DNA of 64,000 nucleotides from Paraburkholderia bryophila (lineage in GTDB: Bacteria; Pseudomonadota; Gammaproteobacteria; Burkholderiales; Burkholderiaceae), in contig NZ_QLTK01000029.1 of NCBI RefSeq assembly GCF_003269035.1, forward strand, positions 1 through 64,000, read 5' to 3'. Each line of letters begins with the position of its first letter. The first letter of the stretch is position 1. The position numbers and the translations under genes were made by a program. Under the pieces are notes generated by a model that searched no databases, had not been told where the DNA came from, and was given only the letters and a program-made list of their open reading frames with translations. Positions 60,192 to 64,000 of the stretch are shown here, one piece after another.

Positions 60192-60917
60192 ATGCTCGAT
60201 ATCAGACACGCCCATCAACGCGGTCGCGCGGAGCACGGCTGGCTCAGTTCGCGTCATACGTTTTCCTTCGCGAGTTATCACGATCCGAAGCAGAACGGCT
60301 TTTCCGACCTGCTGGTGATCAACGACGACCGTGTCGCGCCGGCTCAAGGTTTCGGCAAGCACCCGCACCGCGACATGGAGATCTTTTCGTACGTGCTGGA
60401 AGGCGCACTGGAACACAAGGACACGATGGGCACCGGCTCGGTGATCGTACCTGGCGACATCCAGTTGATGAGCGCGGGAACCGGCGTGGCGCATAGCGAA
60501 TACAACCATTCGAAGACCGATCCGGTGCACTTCATGCAAATCTGGATCGCGCCCTCGAAGAACGGCGCGGCGCCGCGTTATCAGCAACGCCACTTCAGCG
60601 CGCAAGACAAGCGCGGTGTGCTACGCCTCGTGATGTCGCCGGACGGCGCGGACGGTTCGCTGGAATTGCAACAGGATGCGCGGGTGTACGCCGGTTTGTT
60701 CGACGGCGACGAAACGGCGCGGCTCGAGTTGGGCAGCGAGCGTTATGCGTATATTCACGTGGCACGCGGCAGCGTGACGGTGAACGGCGTCGAGCTCGGC
60801 GAAGGCGATGGTGCGCGAGTGCGCGATGAAAAGTCGCTAACGTTCACGCAAGGTCACGATGCCGAAGTGCTGGTGTTCGATTTGCGGAACATCGAAACGT
60901 CGGCCCTGTGGGCTTGA
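60192..60917 (+). CDS. Pirin-family protein (YhhW type)
   Basis: A 241-residue bicupin. Metal ligands are in FGKHPHRDMEIFSYVLEGAL (two His, Glu) and GTGVAHSEYNHS. It may act as quercetinase-like dioxygenase or redox sensor. ATG 60192 follows GGAGAATAAAC. DoxX gene lies 92 bp downstream on the same strand, and the LysR gene is divergent, a common pirin/DoxX stress module. Confidence 0.9.
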   Translation: MLDIRHAHQRGRAEHGWLSSRHTFSFASYHDPKQNGFSDLLVINDDRVAPAQGFGKHPHRDMEIFSYVLEGALEHKDTMGTGSVIVPGDIQLMSAGTGVAHSEYNHSKTDPVHFMQIWIAPSKNGAAPRYQQRHFSAQDKRGVLRLVMSPDGADGSLELQQDARVYAGLFDGDETARLELGSERYAYIHVARGSVTVNGVELGEGDGARVRDEKSLTFTQGHDAEVLVFDLRNIETSALWA

Positions 60918-61009
60918 GCCGCTTCACCGATGGTTAAGGACAGCTCGCCGACGCGTTTGCGGCGAGCCGCCACACTTCCCTGCTTTTAAAATTCAGATCG
61001 AGAAGAATC

Positions 61010-61423
61010 ATGCGCTACACGTTATTTGAAAACCAGAAGGACGGGATCATTCTCGTCGCCCGTGTGCTGTTGATGGTGCTGTTCGTGATGTTCGGCTGGT
61101 CGAAGCTGACGGGCTTTTCCGGCACGGTCGCCTATATGACGTCGAGCGGCGCGCCGGTGCCCGAGTTGTCGGCGGTCATCGCGGTGGTGATGGAGCTGGT
61201 CGTGGGTATCGCGCTGCTGGTCGGCTTCTTTACACGGCCGCTTGCCCTGCTGCTCGCCGTCTATACGCTCGGCACCGCGATCATTGGCCACCACTACTGG
61301 AACATGACCGGCGCCATGCAGTACGACAACATGATTCACTTCTACAAGAACATCAGCATCATCGGCGGCTTGCTGTTGCTGGCGGTGACCGGCGCGGGTA
61401 GGTACTCGATCGATCGGCGCTAG
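61010..61423 (+). CDS. DoxX-family membrane protein
   Basis: A 137-residue protein with four hydrophobic segments (including VLLMVLFVMFGWSKLTGF and AVIAVVMELVVGIALLVGFF), typical of DoxX. DoxX proteins sit in the inner membrane and are linked to thiol or oxidative stress. It is the second gene after pirin and likely under the same LysR regulator. An exact role is not known. Confidence 0.85.
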   Translation: MRYTLFENQKDGIILVARVLLMVLFVMFGWSKLTGFSGTVAYMTSSGAPVPELSAVIAVVMELVVGIALLVGFFTRPLALLLAVYTLGTAIIGHHYWNMTGAMQYDNMIHFYKNISIIGGLLLLAVTGAGRYSIDRR

Positions 61424-61478
61424 GCATGGGAGGTTGCGCGTCGGCTCGACGTCCCGCTCGTCCCGCTCGTGTCGCCGG

Positions 61479-62633
61479 CTAGCCCGCGAATTGCGCCAGC
61501 ACCCGCTCGCGGATCGCCGGACGAATATTCGACTGCGCCATGTCGCCGTGATAATGCGCGACGACGCGTGGGTTCATCACCCGGAACCACACTGGCGGCA
61601 CGTACGCGAGCATGATCATCGTGGCGTAGCCGGACGGCAATTGCGGCGCGCCGTCGAAATGACGCAACGCCTGATACGAGCGCGTCGGATTCGCGTGATG
61701 ATCGGCGTGGCGCTGCAACTGGTACAGAAACAGATTCGTCACGATGCGGTTGCTGTTCCACGAGTGCTGCGGCTGGCAACGCTCGTAACGGCCGCTCGCG
61801 AGTTGCTTGCGAGCCAGCCCGTAGTGCTCCAGATAATTGACCACTTCGAGCAGCGACGCACCGTACACCGCCTGGATCAGCAGGAACGGCACGATCGTTT
61901 TGCCGAACAGCGCGATCAGGCCGCCCCACAGCACGGCCGTCATCGCCCACGAATGCAGGACTTCATTGCGCCATGTCCAGGGCGATTTGCCGAGGCGTTC
62001 CAGGCGGTGTTTTTCGAGTCGCCACGCGGACGCGATGCTGCCGAACACCGTGCGCGGCAGGAACGCCCAGAACGATTCGCCGTAGCGCGCGCTGGCCGGA
62101 TCGGACGGCGTCGCCACTCGCACGTGATGACCGCGATTATGTTCGACGAAGAAATGCCCATAGCAGGCCGGCGCCAGCGTGATTTTGGCAAGCCAGCGCT
62201 CGAACCGATCGGTTTTATGGCCGAGTTCGTGCGCGGTGTTGATCGACACACCGGTTGCCGCGCCCAGCGACAGCGCGAAGCCGAGATAGTCGTACCACGT
62301 CATGGTGTGCGTTCCGACGATCCACACCGCGCCGAAGAACGACACGTATTCGATCAACGTGGCGAGGTAAACGATGCGCCGGTAATAGCGCTCGCGTTCG
62401 AGCGTCGGGACGACGTCTTCGGGCGGGTTGCTGGGGTCGTCGCCGATCAGATAGTCGAGCAGCGGGATGATGCCGAACACGAAGATCGGTCCGAACCACC
62501 AGAAAATAGCACAACCGGTTTGCAACGCCAGATTCGCGGCATGCAGCGGCAAGGTGATCGTGAGCGCGCCGAGCAGCCAGAGATAGCGTTTGCTGTCGAC
62601 CCACCGCGCGGGGGCCGCTTGCGATGTTGCCAT
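61479..62633 (-). CDS. alkB: Alkane 1-monooxygenase-type membrane hydroxylase (AlkB)
   Basis: A 384-residue non-heme di-iron membrane enzyme. All His boxes are present: NTAHELGHK, EHNRGHHVRV, LQRHADHHANP, plus the AlkB signature NYLEHYGL. Several hydrophobic segments anchor it. It would hydroxylate terminal C-H bonds of alkanes with oxygen. The strong GGAGGGAGACA precedes ATG 62633. AlkB normally needs rubredoxin and rubredoxin reductase; neither gene is adjacent. It is transcribed alone. Confidence 0.93.
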   Translation of the reverse strand: MATSQAAPARWVDSKRYLWLLGALTITLPLHAANLALQTGCAIFWWFGPIFVFGIIPLLDYLIGDDPSNPPEDVVPTLERERYYRRIVYLATLIEYVSFFGAVWIVGTHTMTWYDYLGFALSLGAATGVSINTAHELGHKTDRFERWLAKITLAPACYGHFFVEHNRGHHVRVATPSDPASARYGESFWAFLPRTVFGSIASAWRLEKHRLERLGKSPWTWRNEVLHSWAMTAVLWGGLIALFGKTIVPFLLIQAVYGASLLEVVNYLEHYGLARKQLASGRYERCQPQHSWNSNRIVTNLFLYQLQRHADHHANPTRSYQALRHFDGAPQLPSGYATMIMLAYVPPVWFRVMNPRVVAHYHGDMAQSNIRPAIRERVLAQFAG

Positions 62634-62902
62634 TGTCTCCCTCCTGGTTTTATGTCGCCCTTGTCCGCGCATGGCTCGATGGCCGGCGCATGGGTCGGCG
62701 GGACTTTTTCCGACTTCCAGATTTATATGGCCTGGAGCGCGGGATCGCCAAGGAATTGAGCCAGGTGCGAGTCTCCAAACAGCGCAGCGGCGGTTGGGGC
62801 TTGTTGGCGTGGGGTCGAGCGGGTGAATGAAACGGGTGTTGGGGAGAGGAAAAGGGCGGGTGAATGACACCGCTTCTGTCGTGACGCCGAATCTTCCGCC
62901 CC

Positions 62903-62930
62903 AAACAAAAACGGCGACCCGAAGGCCGCC
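62903..62930 (-). terminator. Rho-independent terminator of ahpF
   Basis: The minus strand has GGCGGCC, a TTCG tetraloop and GGTCGCC (62930-62913, one G-U pair) followed by GTTTTTGTTT. It lies 30 bp after the ahpF stop. Confidence 0.88.
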
Positions 62931-62960
62931 GCACTTTACTTATCCCACCACACGCCATCC

Positions 62961-64000
62961 TCAGACCGCAGCTTCCGTCTCGACCTCGCTCACCGCCTCG
63001 AGCTCTTCGCTATTGCGGATCAGGTGATCAAAAGCGCTCAGCGATGCCTTCGCGCCCTCGCCCACCGCAATCACGATCTGCTTGAACGGCACCGTGGTGA
63101 CGTCGCCGGCCGCGAACACGCCCGGCACCGACGTCGCGCCACGGGCGTCGACCACGATCTCGCCGTGCTTCGACAACTCCACCGTGCCCTTGAGCCACTC
63201 GGTGTTCGGCACGAGGCCGATTTGCACGAATACGCCTTCCAGTTCGATCGTTTTCACTTCGTCCGAACGCAGGTCCTTATAGACCAGACCGTTGACCTTC
63301 TTGCCGTCGCCGGTGATTTCCGTGGTCTGTGCCTGTGTGACGATGGTCACGTTGGCCAGGCTGCGCAGCTTGCGTTGCAGCACTTCGTCGGCACGCAGCG
63401 TGGCGCCGAATTCGAACAGCGTCACTTCACGCACGATCCCCGCGAGATCGATCGCCGCTTCGACGCCCGAATTGCCGCCGCCGATCACCGCGACGCGCTT
63501 GCCCTTGAACAGCGGGCCATCGCAATGCGGGCAGTACGCCACGCCATGATTGCGGTACTCGCGCTCGCCCGGCACGTTGATTTCGCGCCAGCGCGCACCC
63601 GTGGCCAGAACGATGGTCTTCGCCTTAAGCACCGCGCCATTGGCCAGGCGCACTTCGTTGATGCGGCCCGGGATCAGCGCCTCGGCGCGCTGCACGTCCA
63701 TGATGTCGACTTCATACGTCTTGACGTGCTGTTCGAGCGCCGTGGCGAACTTCGGCCCTTCGGTTTCCGTAACGGAGACGAAGTTTTCGATGGCCAGCGT
63801 ATCGAGCACCTGACCGCCGAAGCGTTCCGCCACGACGCCGGTCACGATACCCTTGCGCGCCGAATAAATCGCCGCTGCCGCACCCGCCGGGCCGCCGCCG
63901 ACGATCAGCGTGTCGAACACCGGTTTCTTTTCCAGTTCCTTCGCGGCCCGCGCACCGGCATTGGTGTCGAGCTTCGCGAGAATTTCCTTGACGCCGCTGC
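62961..64000 (-). CDS. ahpF: Alkyl hydroperoxide reductase subunit F, C-terminal part
   Basis: The gene enters from the right edge; about 346 residues are inside. The frame continues to base 64000 upstream of VFDTLIVGGGPAGAAAAIYS, showing the linker (EILAKLDTNAGARAAKELEK) from the N-terminal thioredoxin-like domain, so it is AhpF rather than plain thioredoxin reductase. The redox pair is in AYCPHCDGPLF, NADPH binding in VAVIGGGNSGVEAAIDL, and the FAD end in GVFAAGDVTTVPFKQ. It reduces AhpC using NADH. The GTG at 63920 is an internal codon. Confidence 0.93.
   Translation of the reverse strand, partial: SGVKEILAKLDTNAGARAAKELEKKPVFDTLIVGGGPAGAAAAIYSARKGIVTGVVAERFGGQVLDTLAIENFVSVTETEGPKFATALEQHVKTYEVDIMDVQRAEALIPGRINEVRLANGAVLKAKTIVLATGARWREINVPGEREYRNHGVAYCPHCDGPLFKGKRVAVIGGGNSGVEAAIDLAGIVREVTLFEFGATLRADEVLQRKLRSLANVTIVTQAQTTEITGDGKKVNGLVYKDLRSDEVKTIELEGVFVQIGLVPNTEWLKGTVELSKHGEIVVDARGATSVPGVFAAGDVTTVPFKQIVIAVGEGAKASLSAFDHLIRNSEELEAVSEVETEAAV

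Noticed and set aside
61440..61470. Short direct repeat CGTCCCGCT near the alkB end
   Set aside because: Only two to three imperfect units of 9 bases in GC-rich DNA; likely chance.
1..64000. Search for CRISPR arrays, tRNA, rRNA, complete insertion sequences and prophage genes
   Set aside because: By eye I saw no regularly spaced repeats, cloverleaf-like genes, transposase motifs or phage structural genes. A computed search would be needed to exclude short ones.

Overview
The window reads as a high-GC betaproteobacterial chromosome segment. The gene families point to Paraburkholderia or a close Burkholderiaceae relative: an AcdS/AcdR ACC-deaminase pair, a PhcBSRQ-type cell-density operon, an H-NS protein of the Burkholderia type, a ParD-like/methionine aminopeptidase pair, and many LysR, AraC and GNAT genes. 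Genus is an inference. I saw no rRNA, tRNA, CRISPR array, complete insertion sequence or prophage.

Layout. 1-1800: the 3' end of a lipocalin gene, a 3' remnant of a group II intron (maturase C-terminus plus domains V and VI), then a small membrane protein and a GNAT gene. 2181-8283: an ABC exporter, then a four-gene sulfur-acquisition operon (SsuC, SsuB and SsuA type transporter plus a DszC/SfnB-like flavin monooxygenase) closed by a strong hairpin. 8287-12075: an amino-acid module (LivK-type binding protein, GlxA-type regulator, asparaginase) in which a 45-bp inverted element lies on both sides of the regulator. 12234-24302: a long AI-2E-type permease, an FAD hydroxylase with a DUF2783-like partner, a tyrB/aldolase/panE operon with a divergent LysR gene, further regulators, an MFS exporter and an H-NS protein.

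24371-38615 looks more accessory: a TetR regulator, secreted hydrolase, P-loop kinase, alkylsulfatase, a second-type folD under a ZTP riboswitch, relics (proline dehydrogenase tail, possible sugar-isomerase start), a lone leuB paralogue and an AraC/SDR pair. 38683-43053 is a phcBSRQ-like quorum-sensing operon in which phcR is reduced to a receiver ORF followed by an overlapping 69-codon ORF encoding only the end of a kinase ATPase domain. A CCCAAAG heptamer sits directly before the receiver stop codon.

43495-48631: a ParD-like/MetAP pair, an HxlR relic and a VOC/AraC pair, leading into a four-gene signalling operon transcribed leftward from 52241 (large hybrid kinase, CheR, CheB, receiver-kinase). 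52471-64000 is largely stress- and plant-related: KatE, MipA/OmpV, an exported MsrB/MsrA pair, AcdR/AcdS, a LysR regulator divergent from pirin and DoxX genes, an AlkB-type hydroxylase, and AhpF running off the right edge.

The most notable observations are the reduced phcR with its possible -1 frameshift site, the ZTP riboswitch followed by an unannotated 45-codon ORF that overlaps folD by ATGA, and the paired 45-bp elements around the GlxA-type regulator.
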